Assembly (NCBI GenBank): GCA_001045525.1
Contig: LDWW01000004.1
Span: 62,001-126,000 of the forward strand
Length of the DNA: 64,000 nucleotides
DNA from: Chitinispirillum alkaliphilum
GTDB lineage: Bacteria; Fibrobacterota; Chitinivibrionia; Chitinivibrionales; Chitinispirillaceae
Reading direction: 5' to 3'
In this document: in pieces, positions 36,796-46,296 of the stretch
Position numbering within the stretch: the first letter of the stretch is position 1
Layout: every line of letters starts with the position of its first letter
Position numbers and translations under genes: made by a program
Notes under the pieces: model-generated
Seen by the model: the letters and a program-made list of their open reading frames with translations, nothing else
Told to the model about the DNA's origin: nothing
The model's database searches: none

Positions 36796-37669
36796 GATTA
36801 TAAATATGTTAAGAAAGTTTTTTAACAGAGTATATCTAAATCTGAGAGTTTTGGTCCTGATATTTAAAAACAGGTGGCTTAAAGCAGATGATTTAGGGCA
36901 GAGCTATAATTCCATATCACCCCATTATGATGAAAACTGGCTTAATCATCTTCGAGATGTAACTGAGCGGCTTTTGTTAAATCTTCCAGATCGGGATTTG
37001 AAAACAATTGCAGATCTGGGATGCGGAACAGGATTTACCACTGAGATCATTTCAGCCAGATACCCTAAAGCCCGCATCACCGGGATCGATATTTCCAAAG
37101 GAATGATTGAAATTGCCAGAGAGCGCACCGGGGAGCAGGTCTCATACTGTGTTGATGATATGCTGAATTGGCTGAGAATGCAGGAGAGTGAGAAATTTGA
37201 TCTTGTTGTTTCTGCGTGGTCAATGGGGTATTCTTATCCTGCAAAGATTTTCAGGGAAGTATCCAGAGTTTTAAAAAAGGGCGGATGTTTCTTGTTTGTG
37301 GTAAACTTTTCCGATACACTCCAGCCTGTATTTAATGTGTTCAGAAGTTGTATGCGCACTTATCCATCATACGTAGAGAAGATAGTCCTGCCCCGTTTCC
37401 CTTCAAACGGAAAACAGGTAAAGCGTATGATGAAAGGGGCGGGACTGGAGGAGTTGTTTTATGAGGAAGGCAGACATATGATTAAGGAGAATCAAACAAC
37501 AGAGCCTTTGTGGTCATGGATTGTCAACACCGGAGTATTGGCTGGTTTTGACAAGATAATGCCACTTCGGGAGGAGAAGGTTCTTCAGAATTTTTTCGAG
37601 GAGCAGTTACGCACAAACTGGCAACCTCTAACCCATCACTACGTAATGTCATCAGGGCGGAAACAATGA
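36785..37669 (+). CDS. Class I SAM-dependent methyltransferase
   Basis: This 294-residue methyltransferase has SAM motif I DLGCGTGFTTEI near residue 80, the acidic motif II GIDISKGMIEIA, and motif IV FDLVVSAWSMGYSY. The first 30 residues form an amphipathic or hydrophobic helix (NLRVLVLIFKNRW) that may tether it to the membrane. GGAG lies before the ATG. Its stop overlaps the radical SAM start by 4 nt (ATGA). Substrate is unknown; context suggests small-molecule or lipid modification with the two neighbours. Confidence 0.85.
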   Translation: MFTKIINMLRKFFNRVYLNLRVLVLIFKNRWLKADDLGQSYNSISPHYDENWLNHLRDVTERLLLNLPDRDLKTIADLGCGTGFTTEIISARYPKARITGIDISKGMIEIARERTGEQVSYCVDDMLNWLRMQESEKFDLVVSAWSMGYSYPAKIFREVSRVLKKGGCFLFVVNFSDTLQPVFNVFRSCMRTYPSYVEKIVLPRFPSNGKQVKRMMKGAGLEELFYEEGRHMIKENQTTEPLWSWIVNTGVLAGFDKIMPLREEKVLQNFFEEQLRTNWQPLTHHYVMSSGRKQ

Positions 37670-38949
37670 TCAGACAGATTTTTATACTTATTCGCATTCT
37701 TCTTGACAGAAAAATCACTACAGTTCCACTATCAGTTCTCAAAGAACTCAGGAAAAAGGGCATACGACGTCTTCCTGTTGATGTTGACAGGAAATTAAAC
37801 CGTGGTTTACCAGCACTAAGCTCTGTACGTTTTCTTCACAGCTGGCTTGGATCAGAAATGATTACCCGTCATAATGATCAGTGGGTTATAAACTCCTTTA
37901 CCCCGCCATTTCCGGGTGCATCCTTTAACCGCGCATTCGAGAACCTGCGCAGTGGCAGACGCTATAATCCGATATCCTGTTTTGTTGCTTTGACAAAAGA
38001 TTGCTCCTATGATTGCTGGCATTGCAGTGTGCAGACCCGAAGAAATGGAAATCTATCAACAAAAGAGTGGTTATCTGCTATAGGGGAACTAAATAATATT
38101 GGTCTGAGTATCATAGGATTTACCGGAGGAGAACCACTGAGTCGTGAAGATCTGCCTGAAATTATAAGAGCGGCTTCAAATGGCGGTGCATCAACAATAC
38201 TTTTCACTTCAGGAGCTGGCCTGGATGCTCGAAAAGCAGCCCAGCTTAAGGATGCAGGGTTATGGGCGATCTGTATCAGCCTTGACACTCCTGACAAAGA
38301 TCTCTATAATAAAATGCGCGGGTCAGAATCGGCCTTTGACAATGCAGTAAAAGCAGTGCAATTGTCGAAAGAAGCCAACCTTTATACTATGATAGGGGCT
38401 GTTGCCACAAGAGAATTTGTTGAGAAAAAAACATATCTGCCACTTTATGATTATATTCGGAGCCTCGGGGTTCAGGAGTTGCGCATTGTGGAGCCTATGC
38501 CCTGCGGAAAGCTTAAAGCAGACAGTCAGGATCATCTTCTTACAGAGGAGCACACAAAGACAATCAGGGATTTTCACAGAAATGTAAACCGCAAAGGGAA
38601 ACTGCCAAAAGTTTGCGCATTCAACCAGATTGAAAGCCCAGAAGTATTTGGCTGTTCCGGTGGGATTCAGCATCTTTACATTGACACTGCAGGTGAGGTA
38701 TGTCCCTGTGATTTCACTCCCCTCAGCTTTGGAAACGTTACACAGGAAAACCTGAGCAGCATAATTGACCGTATGAGCGAAGCTCTCGGTGGCCCGCGCT
38801 GTGACTGTATGCTGCAGAAACATCACACCCTTTTCTCATCCTACTATGATCAGGGATATCCTCTGCCAGTTGAAACAAGTCTTGAAATCTGCAAAAAACT
38901 TCCACAGGAAGCACTGCCTGGGTATTATAAGATGGTGTCAGGGAGGTAA
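37666..38949 (+). CDS. Radical SAM protein with SPASM-like C-terminus
   Basis: This 427-residue enzyme has the 4Fe-4S cluster motif CSYDCWHC (CxxxCxxC) near residue 112 and the SAM-binding GGE box GFTGGEPLSRED. The C-terminal 110 residues contain several cysteines (VCAF, FGCSGG, VCPCDF, CDCM), consistent with a SPASM/Twitch auxiliary cluster domain. Such enzymes mature peptides or modify cofactors and lipids. It is coupled to the methyltransferase by ATGA overlap. No precursor peptide gene was recognised next to it. The N-terminal 80 residues have no recognised domain. Confidence 0.85.
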   Translation: MIRQIFILIRILLDRKITTVPLSVLKELRKKGIRRLPVDVDRKLNRGLPALSSVRFLHSWLGSEMITRHNDQWVINSFTPPFPGASFNRAFENLRSGRRYNPISCFVALTKDCSYDCWHCSVQTRRNGNLSTKEWLSAIGELNNIGLSIIGFTGGEPLSREDLPEIIRAASNGGASTILFTSGAGLDARKAAQLKDAGLWAICISLDTPDKDLYNKMRGSESAFDNAVKAVQLSKEANLYTMIGAVATREFVEKKTYLPLYDYIRSLGVQELRIVEPMPCGKLKADSQDHLLTEEHTKTIRDFHRNVNRKGKLPKVCAFNQIESPEVFGCSGGIQHLYIDTAGEVCPCDFTPLSFGNVTQENLSSIIDRMSEALGGPRCDCMLQKHHTLFSSYYDQGYPLPVETSLEICKKLPQEALPGYYKMVSGR

Positions 38950-39136
38950 GATATCGGATCTCTTGCTATGGTGGGGGATTATGTAAATTTTTGTTTCCGG
39001 TTTTATTCTTAGTTCCGCTCACACTGCCTGTCCTGAGCTCCCAGTCGAAGGGAGCATCCCGATTTCCGAATCGGGATAGTCGAAGTGTTCTTAAAATTAT
39101 AATTGAAAGTAAAAGAGATTGAGTGAGAGAATAAGG

Positions 39137-39262
39137 ATGATTTGGGCGGCTGCCGCGGACAGCACCGGTCCTCCTTTCGGCTCGTCGTTCCTCCTCGGTC
39201 CCTCGTTTATACCGCTCCGAGGACTCCGCTTTTTGGAGGGGACTGGACAATAGGAATTGTCC
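39137..39262 (-). repeat. GC-rich dispersed repeat, copy 2 (inverted)
   Basis: The reverse strand aligns with 34779-34930 through ATTGTCCA, a GAGGAGGAACGACGAG core, AAAGGAGGACCGGT and GCGGCAGCCGCCC. A 94-codon open frame across it is a by-product of its composition. Confidence 0.65.
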
Positions 39263-39554
39263 ACCTGCAGTCCTCCCTGCCGCGGTTTACCCGGGCGGTA
39301 TTTGCATTAATCAGTTAAGATGTGTTTTAAACCACACTCTTCACATAAGCTAAGGTTTGACATATGGATTTTTCAATCTAAAGGGCTACAATATCGCTTA
39401 CCTTAGCGTGCCCCCGTGACGTACGACCGCATTGAATGGGTAGCGGAAGATCCCGTTGAGGTCCTCCGAAAAGGGAGCTGCAGCGAGGGAAAGGCTTTTC
39501 CCATCCATATTTCCCTGTGTACAGAATGAGATTAAGAATGATCTGGGCGACTGA

Positions 39555-39755
39555 CGCAGCGCCTACAGGAGACGCAAATACAGAAAAGGAAGAAAAAGAA
39601 GGCTTAAACCGACTCTGCCCAAGATAACAGCTAAGACCAGCGAAAGTTTACAGGAGAACTCAGTACCTGTACCGGTACAGGAGCCAAATGAGAGTTTTGA
39701 AAATCCACACTCAGTGGATCCCGGCTCACAGCCGTACAGCTCAGACGGAAGCTAA
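39555..39755 (+). pseudogene. Possible C-terminal gene remnant
   Basis: A 66-codon open stretch without a start codon begins right after a TGA. It reads as a basic segment (RRRKYRKGRKRRLKP) followed by a Pro/Ser/Glu-rich tail ending SQPYSSDGS. It looks more protein-like than neighbouring frames. Its TAA stop coincides with the left end of the MITE copy at 39753, so an element insertion may have supplied the stop. No family was recognised. Confidence 0.25.
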
Positions 39756-40021
39756 GACTCCGGCAATTAAACTTGCATAAAAATTTTCTCCATCTATCTC
39801 ACAGGGCGAACGGCAAACTATCGGGTACAAATCCGCCCCAATCACTGGCGAAAGCGCGAATATTGGAGCAAGTGTGGGTTTGGCCCTGGAAAGAAAGTAG
39901 GTCGGGGTTTGGGGCTGAAGGCCCCAATTGTTTTTGAAACAGCGTTTCTTAGCGCTGGACTCTTAAAAAAAGTAATGAAACTCAAACACTCTCTTATGCA
40001 TATATAATTGCCGGAGTAATT
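39753..40021 (+). mobile_element. MITE-like element, copy B
   Basis: About 269 bp, same orientation as copy A. The left end is diverged (TAAGACTCCGGCAATTA) and the right end reads TAATTGCCGGAGTAATTA. The internal hairpins TTGGGGC/GCCCCAA and AGCGTT/AGCGCT are kept. The variable centre is shorter than in copy C. No reading frame fits a transposase. Confidence 0.75.
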
Positions 40022-40960
40022 AGACTGTACTTTTATGTAAAACCATTTCTCTTTACTGCCCTCAACGCATTTTCTAACAGATGCGACATCCCCCCTTTGT
40101 CTTTAAAATAGAAAAAATCACCCATTTATAACTAAAATCCCTGCATAACCCACAAAGTTGCCTGCATAACTGTTCAGTTTATCTGTTCCATACCCAGAAA
40201 TGTCCTGAATCTGTTCGCACTCATACAGCAAAGATACCAAACATGCCACGATTATAATCTTTCAAAGTGTGCATACAACTGCTTTGCACCATGTAAACGT
40301 ATATATAGCAATCTGTTAACAATGAATTATCACCCTGCGAACAGCACATTGCCACTATGATAACAGACCAGTATAACCCTGTTAACCCAAAACAAATTCT
40401 TTGAAAACGATGGTAAAACGGGTATAAACAGTATCATTCAAAAACTGCACTGGGGCTGTTTGCAGGTTGTAGAAACCAGATTCGCAACCACTCAGAAGCC
40501 TGTTAGTCTAATGACGAGGTTACGTTTTCACACTACAACATACAACCGACTACTGGTTTTCCGATATGTTCTTTGCTTTCAGAGGGCTTTTTGCTGTTAC
40601 TTGCTTTCTGTTCGCCAGCCTACGACAAGTAAAAAGCACAATTTTCTTTACATCATACCATACCCTGTTATATTGTATAGAATGAGAGTTTCCCTGTTTT
40701 ACCGCCTTACAATTACCCGCTCACAGATCTGCTTCAGGCTGCTCTCATAATTATCGCAACATTTTTGATGTTCTCTGGGTTTGCAGGCAACAGATGCGCT
40801 TGCCCGTGCTTATATCAGGTGAAAATGAAAAATTCCCTGATGCAAACACTTTGTTGATGGTGAGCTTTGAGGCAGAAGAGAGAAACCGGTCGGAATATGA
40901 AAAGGGCTGATTAGCTTTAAATAGTTATTTATACTTGACACTGAAGTAGTGAAAAAGCAA
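40022..40960. other. Gene-free interval left of the recombinase remnant
   Basis: About 940 bp without a convincing gene. A short 38-codon frame at 40792-40908 (beginning MRLPVLISGENEKF) has protein-like composition and may be debris. A TTGACA at 40936-40941 lies before the recombinase remnant, but no good -10 follows it. Confidence 0.35.
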
Positions 40961-41040
40961 TTTATTACAATGAAAACACCAGATACAAGCAGGGAAAAGC
41001 ACACCGATCATTCTGTGCCCAAACACAAAACACCGCTACA

Positions 41041-41371
41041 GTGGCGAGATTGCTACCACACGTATATTCGGAAACTGAGGTAAAAAAAATCATTACTGCT
41101 CACAACAACATTAAACACCAATTGATGCTCTATCTTGCATACGGATGTGGAATGAGACTCAATGAAATAAGGTTAATAAAAAAGGAACATCTGGATTTTT
41201 TGCGCAAAATTATCAGGGTGGAAGGGTGCGTTATTAATGGGGCACAGCAGCTCAAAAACCACCGAAATTTATACCCATGTTAATTCTGAGAGCATAAAAA
41301 AAATAAAAAGTCCTTTAGCAAACCTTAACCTGTCTGAGGACGACCAGAATAACAAAGAACGAACCAAATGA
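41041..41371 (+). pseudogene. Tyrosine recombinase/integrase remnant with internal deletion and frameshift
   Basis: The first part (41041-41226) reads LPHVYSETEVKKII and YLAYGCGMRLNEIRLIKKEHLDF, the start of the catalytic domain including the first conserved Arg (GMRLNE). The frame then shifts, and from 41234 reads LMGHSSSKTTEIYTHV, with the last catalytic His and the nucleophile Tyr, followed by IKKIKSPLANLNL, an ending shared with integron-type and related recombinases. The roughly 100 residues between, including the HxLRH box, are missing. It lies 100 bp before the first gene cassette and points the same way as the cassettes, as in reverse integrons. It cannot be active. Confidence 0.85.
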
Positions 41372-41436
41372 AAAAAAAAGTTCAACATTTACTACAATAT
41401 GGTACAAATATATAACTTTTATGTGTTTTAGTTTAT

Positions 41437-41466
41437 TAAAGTGTGACCTAAGAAGTTCACACTTTA
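41437..41466 (+). promoter_or_regulatory. Perfect inverted repeat next to the first cassette boundary
   Basis: TAAAGTGTGA and TCACACTTTA, 10 bp each, flank a 10 nt loop. It ends 5 bp before the GTTGGCT box that starts the cassette array, so it may be part of an attI-like site, a recombinase-binding site or a terminator lacking its T tract. Confidence 0.5.
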
Positions 41467-41470
41467 AGGA

Positions 41471-41477
41471 GTTGGCT
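41471..41477 (+). other. Leading R' recombination box of cassette 1 (attI/cassette junction)
   Basis: The box GTTGGCT is the exact reverse complement of the R'' box AGCCAAC at 42676-42682, at the other end of the same cassette. It is followed by GCAATTG, which also follows the R' boxes at 46201 and 47206. This marks the left boundary of the array. Confidence 0.75.
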
Positions 41478-41535
41478 GCAATTGTAACCCGAGGAAAAAT
41501 GAGATCGCGCGCGGATTTATGAAAAAGGAAATTTT

Positions 41536-42627
41536 ATGACATTGCAAGAATTAAATAAAAGTGCCATCGCAGAATTGCCCAAATCATATAAATGCTATTT
41601 TCCTGATTTCATCAAAGATATTTTTGACAACTATATACGCGAACTTCAGAATTTGTCCCCACAAAACAGGCTACATCAAGAAAAGTATGTATTGATATCA
41701 CAAAAGCTTACGTACGTTCAAAAACTTGCGAATGAAATCCATATGGCAATAAATGATTATTTTAATGGAAATGTGAAGTCTTGCTATAAACGATTAGAAG
41801 AAGTAATTGAAGAAGAAAGAGACTTGTTTGAAAGACTTATTACCAGCCCTAAAGATCAAATGACTATTCAGAATATTCATCCACGCGGTCTTTTCCGAAT
41901 TAGAAAGATTGTTAACCCCACGTCACAAATTGACCGTAAAGAATTGTTTCATGTTCCTTTTCAATACCGACATAATGTAGCAACTGCACGTTATAGTATA
42001 CCCGGCTTACCCTGCTTGTACTTATCTTCAAGTCTTCATATTGCGAAGAAAGAGCTAGGCTTGAGAAAGAGTTTAAACAAAGTGTATGTTTCACGATTTG
42101 AAGCATCACCAGATTTCAATATGCGTATTCTAGATTTTGGTTATCAACCAGAATTACTAGGTGATTGGAACTGTCAGTGTTTTGATCGCATTGTCTTTCC
42201 ACGGATAATATTCTGGCCATTGATTGCGGCATGTTCCATTTCCGTAAATTGTCAAAAAGCAACATTCAAACCAGAATATATTGTACCTCAATTCTTATTT
42301 CAAATAGCTTCTACTTTGTTTAATTTCGATGGAATCCGATATTTCTCTACCAAAGTTGGCTATGAAAGACCTGTGAACATTAATTATGCAATTAAAGTGA
42401 AACACATCCACAAAACTGAATATTGCACTTGGCTTAAAGACCAGTTTCTTTTAACGACGCCAATTTTATGGGATGAAATTAAATCAATTACAGAACAATC
42501 ACATTCGATGTTATTGCAGAATGAAAAATGCCAAATTCGCCAAGGAAAAAAAATGATAGATTATATCGAAACTGAATATAACCAGTTAGAACAAAAAATC
42601 GAAACTCTGTCATTGGCAAAAATATAA
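41536..42627 (+). CDS. RES-domain protein (cassette 1)
   Basis: The C-terminal two thirds of this 363-residue protein are RES-like: Arg in RGLFRIRK, the core RYSIPGLPCLYLSSSL and the Glu in AKKELGL. RES-domain toxins of RES-Xre systems degrade NAD+, and other RES proteins are uncharacterised. Here there is an N-terminal extension of about 110 helical residues and no Xre-type antitoxin beside it. The gene is the only one in the first integron cassette. AT-rich composition differs from core genes. AAGGAAATTTT lies before the ATG. Toxin or defence function is inference. Confidence 0.75.
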   Translation: MTLQELNKSAIAELPKSYKCYFPDFIKDIFDNYIRELQNLSPQNRLHQEKYVLISQKLTYVQKLANEIHMAINDYFNGNVKSCYKRLEEVIEEERDLFERLITSPKDQMTIQNIHPRGLFRIRKIVNPTSQIDRKELFHVPFQYRHNVATARYSIPGLPCLYLSSSLHIAKKELGLRKSLNKVYVSRFEASPDFNMRILDFGYQPELLGDWNCQCFDRIVFPRIIFWPLIAACSISVNCQKATFKPEYIVPQFLFQIASTLFNFDGIRYFSTKVGYERPVNINYAIKVKHIHKTEYCTWLKDQFLLTTPILWDEIKSITEQSHSMLLQNEKCQIRQGKKMIDYIETEYNQLEQKIETLSLAKI

Positions 42628-42675
42628 GAGATCAGGAGCGCGCGAGGAAAACAGAACGAATCGGGTTACAACAAC

Positions 42676-42833
42676 AGCCAACAGCCGCATGCCGGGTGAG
42701 TACACCCCAAATTGCGCTGATACTGGTGGTAGGTAAAATTATCGCCTGCTCAAGCTTCGAAGACTCGCTTAGACAGGCAATAATTTTACAATGCTTTTAG
42801 GCGCAACTTCGGCATGCGGCGGAACGTTGTATG
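42676..42833 (+). other. attC recombination site 1
   Basis: R'' AGCCAAC (42676-42682) and L'' GCCGCATGCCG (42684-42694) pair with L' CGGCATGCGGC (42810-42820). The site ends at R' GTTGTATG (42826-42833), which belongs to cassette 2. An inner stem GTAAAATTATCGCCTG/CAGGCAATAATTTTAC has one mismatch. The spacer is 1 nt on the left and 5 nt on the right, the asymmetry expected of attC. R'' is an exact complement of the box at 41471 that leads the same cassette. Confidence 0.85.
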
Positions 42834-42914
42834 AAATGCTTGGGAGGCTATCAGAAACCATGAGAAGATACATGTGCGAAGAAATAGAAGAAAAACTACC
42901 AATTGAGGCATATT

Positions 42915-45900
42915 ATGAAATCAAGTAAGTACGCATTAGTCCACATCGCCGATATTCATTATCGGAAAGAAACACCAGAAGGTGCATCCAGTATCATAAA
43001 GGCGTTTCTTAAAGACTTGGAAGAGCAAATTAAAACAAAAAGTGACTATCAATTCATGATTGCCATTACGGGTGATATTGTCCAAAAGGGTTTTGATTTA
43101 GACTCATATCAAGCTTTTATAAACGAGCTTGATAGCAAATTAAATGAAATGGGATTACCCAAAAATGCCCGGTTATTAGTGCCAGGAAACCATGATATAG
43201 ACCGTAATTTGGTCGCAGAAAAAACGGACGAATTTCTTGATATACATAAAAATGTTTCCAAAAATGAGACAATTTTTAATGATGCATTGAGCAATAGTAA
43301 TATTATTTCATCTAAGTTTGAAAATTACGACCTATTCTTAACTGAATTTACTGACCATAAAGAGCCCTATTCTGTTTTAGGTTGGGGGAAAAATATAAAC
43401 AATGAATTAGGAGTGTATTGTCTAAATACTGCTTTGTGTTCATTTGGCGGTCATAACGAAATAAATGACGATGGTGAACTAGCGATTTGTACACGCAATT
43501 TAGTCAGTTGGTGTAATTCTCAAAACAATAAAACAAATATTTTGCTAATGCACCACCCAATCGACAACCTTAATGCTTGGAGTAAAAGTGAATTGCAAAA
43601 AATAATCGATAATCACTTTCCGATATGTTTATGTGGTCATAGTCATCTTACAAAAGTATATAGTTCCAAACTACCTCCATCCTCATACATCTGCGTTGCA
43701 CCACCTCTGTTTTGTGGAAAAGACAGTCTCTTAGCTTATTCAATAATCGAAATAGAAGAGAATGAACCCTCAAGAATATTTTACAGAGAATACTCAAACG
43801 GTAAATTTTTCCCGAGTCATAATCTAACTAAGAACGTAAACGGTGTAATTGACCTTGATAATGTGAATCTAAAATATTTAAAAGAGTTTGAAGACGATCT
43901 CAATCAAGCATTAACTGCATATAAAGGGCAGCCAATAATATTTATTGAACCATATATCTCTGAATCCAGAGAATTTAACGATACGGAAAATCTAGTTAAT
44001 TCGGTTATTGATTCTCCTGAGAACATATTAATCGTTGCACCTCCACAGTTTGGACTATCTTGTTTGGGACGATACATGCGCTTGGAAGCATTAAAGGCAA
44101 ACAATTTTTGGCTATATATTGATATACTTCGGGAAAATAGAAAAAATATTCATAGAAACATTGAAAAAGAACTACTTAGATTTAAAAAAAATAAATCAGA
44201 TGTTAGATGTGTAATCATTGATAATTGGGATAAGGCAAATCAAGAGCATAAAATTATTTCAGAAAATTTGGACAAATATTTTGAAGGTATTCCCTTGATC
44301 TTCTTATCAAGCGAAAATTCGTATTCTGGTCCGCTTTCTGGTTTAGAAAAGCTTCAACGACAGTTTCGGCTACTTCACTTACAAGCGTTAAAAAGAAATT
44401 CCATTAGACAGTTTGTTTCTCATTACAATAGTCAAGACTCAGATGAAGAAGACGAACTTTTAACGCTCACAACCTCGCACCTCGAATCTCTAAACATCCA
44501 CAGAACCCCTTTGAATTGCCACACCTTGTTGAGAGTTCACCAGAGTGGCTATAGTGAAAAACTCTTGAATAAATCAAAACTAATGAAAGCCATTCTATTT
44601 GTGCTTTTCACTGACCCTGAAAGTTTTTACTATTCTAACTCCAAACCCGAAGTGGATGATAGCACTTTTGTATTAGGATGGTTTTGCAAGAAGTTGATTG
44701 AGAATGGCACGAGAAGTTTTAACAGTATCGAGTTCAAAAAAGAAATTAAAGATCTTTGTGAAAAAAGATATATTACTCTCAATATAGAAGCCATGATGAA
44801 TGTGTTAACAGACAACAACATTTTAATCAAGTATGGAGACACGCTTGAATTCAAGCACAGATACTGGGTTTTTTACTTTGCAGCAGAATATATGCACCAT
44901 GATGTTAATTTTAAAGAGTATATTTTGCAGAATAGAAGATATGCAAATTTTCCAGAAATATTGGATTTTTATTCGGGCTCTGACGGAAGAAGGGAAGATA
45001 TTCTCGAAATATTACACAGTGATCTTCAGTCGTTAATTTCTGAAGTTGATGAAAAAATTGGCATTAAAGGCGAGTTTAATCCGTTGTCTAAGTTCTTATG
45101 GTCACCACCTGATAAATTGATAGAAGAAACAAGGGTGAAAATCGCAGAAAAAATTGAATCCTCAAATTTGCCCGCAGAACTAAAAGACCAACAAGCCGAT
45201 AAGCATTATAATTCTAATGCTCCATATAACCAGAGTATCAATAATTTTCTGAATGAATATTCTGTTATTTGCCTCATGGGAAGTATTTCAGCATCTTCCA
45301 GAGCGTTAAGAAATAGTACATTTGTAAAACCTGAATTAAGGTTAAAGGTTGCTGAGACAATTTTCAAAGCGTGGGAAGAAATTTCGAAGGTCATATTCTG
45401 GCTTTCTCCTATTTTGGCAATAAATGGACGTGCTATGCACGATGGATTTTCTCTTGTTTTATCAGAAGATTTTTCAAACGACCCTCAAATCAGATTTAAG
45501 CAAGTTTTGACAGCTAACCCCAATAATGTGGTTCGTTTGTTGAAGGATGACTTGGCATCCAAGAAAATAGGGAAATTATTTTATGAATTATTAAAGGATG
45601 GGACTACTGAACTCCAGAAGCACTTTATTTCTATTTTTCTTTTAGAAGTTCGACCTTCTGGTTGGTTTGACAATTTACTTGAACACCTTAACCGTTTACA
45701 TCCAAGTTCTTATTATTTAGGGGATTTTCTGTCTTCTATAAAAAGTGAAATTCAATTGGGAAGTATGAGAAAAAGTGAAGAAGCGCAATTAAAGCAACTA
45801 GTAGGTGCAATACTTGCCAAACGCCGATATGCATCTAAGGCTTTGCAAAATAGAACGAAAGAGATACCTTCAAATATGGTTATTAGTGAAAAAAATAAAT

Positions 45901-45971
45901 TACCAGTCGATCAACTGTTAGCAAAGTATAACCCTAGTAGTCCAGAAAACCATTCGAGAACACTTCGTTAA
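42915..45971 (+). CDS. Metallophosphoesterase fused to STAND-like NTPase domain (cassette 2)
   Basis: Residues 1-270 of this 1018-residue protein are a calcineurin-like phosphoesterase: metal motifs IADIH, ITGDIV, PGNHDID, MHHP and CGHSH. From about residue 340 there is an NTPase-like region with a degenerate P loop (VAPPQFGLSCLGRY, no GKS/T), a Walker B-like CVIIDNWDK and a winged-helix segment LEFKHRYWVFYFAAEYM typical of STAND ATPases. The C-terminal 300 residues are helical. STAND proteins are frequent sensors in antiphage and conflict systems, so this is a defence candidate by inference. The ATG at 42915 has GAGG upstream. The gene fills its integron cassette. Confidence 0.75.
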   Translation: MKSSKYALVHIADIHYRKETPEGASSIIKAFLKDLEEQIKTKSDYQFMIAITGDIVQKGFDLDSYQAFINELDSKLNEMGLPKNARLLVPGNHDIDRNLVAEKTDEFLDIHKNVSKNETIFNDALSNSNIISSKFENYDLFLTEFTDHKEPYSVLGWGKNINNELGVYCLNTALCSFGGHNEINDDGELAICTRNLVSWCNSQNNKTNILLMHHPIDNLNAWSKSELQKIIDNHFPICLCGHSHLTKVYSSKLPPSSYICVAPPLFCGKDSLLAYSIIEIEENEPSRIFYREYSNGKFFPSHNLTKNVNGVIDLDNVNLKYLKEFEDDLNQALTAYKGQPIIFIEPYISESREFNDTENLVNSVIDSPENILIVAPPQFGLSCLGRYMRLEALKANNFWLYIDILRENRKNIHRNIEKELLRFKKNKSDVRCVIIDNWDKANQEHKIISENLDKYFEGIPLIFLSSENSYSGPLSGLEKLQRQFRLLHLQALKRNSIRQFVSHYNSQDSDEEDELLTLTTSHLESLNIHRTPLNCHTLLRVHQSGYSEKLLNKSKLMKAILFVLFTDPESFYYSNSKPEVDDSTFVLGWFCKKLIENGTRSFNSIEFKKEIKDLCEKRYITLNIEAMMNVLTDNNILIKYGDTLEFKHRYWVFYFAAEYMHHDVNFKEYILQNRRYANFPEILDFYSGSDGRREDILEILHSDLQSLISEVDEKIGIKGEFNPLSKFLWSPPDKLIEETRVKIAEKIESSNLPAELKDQQADKHYNSNAPYNQSINNFLNEYSVICLMGSISASSRALRNSTFVKPELRLKVAETIFKAWEEISKVIFWLSPILAINGRAMHDGFSLVLSEDFSNDPQIRFKQVLTANPNNVVRLLKDDLASKKIGKLFYELLKDGTTELQKHFISIFLLEVRPSGWFDNLLEHLNRLHPSSYYLGDFLSSIKSEIQLGSMRKSEEAQLKQLVGAILAKRRYASKALQNRTKEIPSNMVISEKNKLPVDQLLAKYNPSSPENHSRTLR

Positions 45972-46108
45972 ATAAAAAAACTAGGAATTATCACACATAT
46001 GATTGATAAATATTTTTAGCCTTAAGAGAAAACGTATTAAAAGGTATTCCAATGACAATATTTTTAAGAAAAGAAGCAGTAAACATGAAAACCGCCTCCC
46101 AAGCACAT

Positions 46109-46208
46109 CATACAACAACGGCTATGCGGTTCGGGCGGAGTACCGCCCTCTCCCAAATTGCCCTACGCTACGCTTCGGGCAACTTCGCATAGCCGCAAAC
46201 GTTGTTTG
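46109..46208 (+). other. attC recombination site 2
   Basis: R'' CATACAAC (46109-46116) and L'' CGGCTATGCG (46119-46128) pair with L' CGCATAGCCG (46186-46195). The 5 nt right spacer CAAAC precedes R' GTTGTTTG (46201-46208). R'' is an exact complement of GTTGTATG at 42826, which begins cassette 2. Total length is 100 bp. The site occupies most of the interval without a gene between 45972 and 46296. Confidence 0.88.
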
Positions 46209-46296
46209 CAATTGGGGCGGTACTCAAAGACAGAAGACTGCGCCGAAATAAATCTAAAGACAGACAGAAATCAACATCGTTATAGGAGGAATAGAT

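Noticed and set aside
38966-39250. 94-codon minus-strand frame
   Set aside because: It covers the GC-rich dispersed repeat, whose other copies do not preserve the frame.
40460-40750. 96-codon plus-strand frame
   Set aside because: No ribosome-binding site and atypical Cys/Phe/Tyr-rich composition; appears to be chance.
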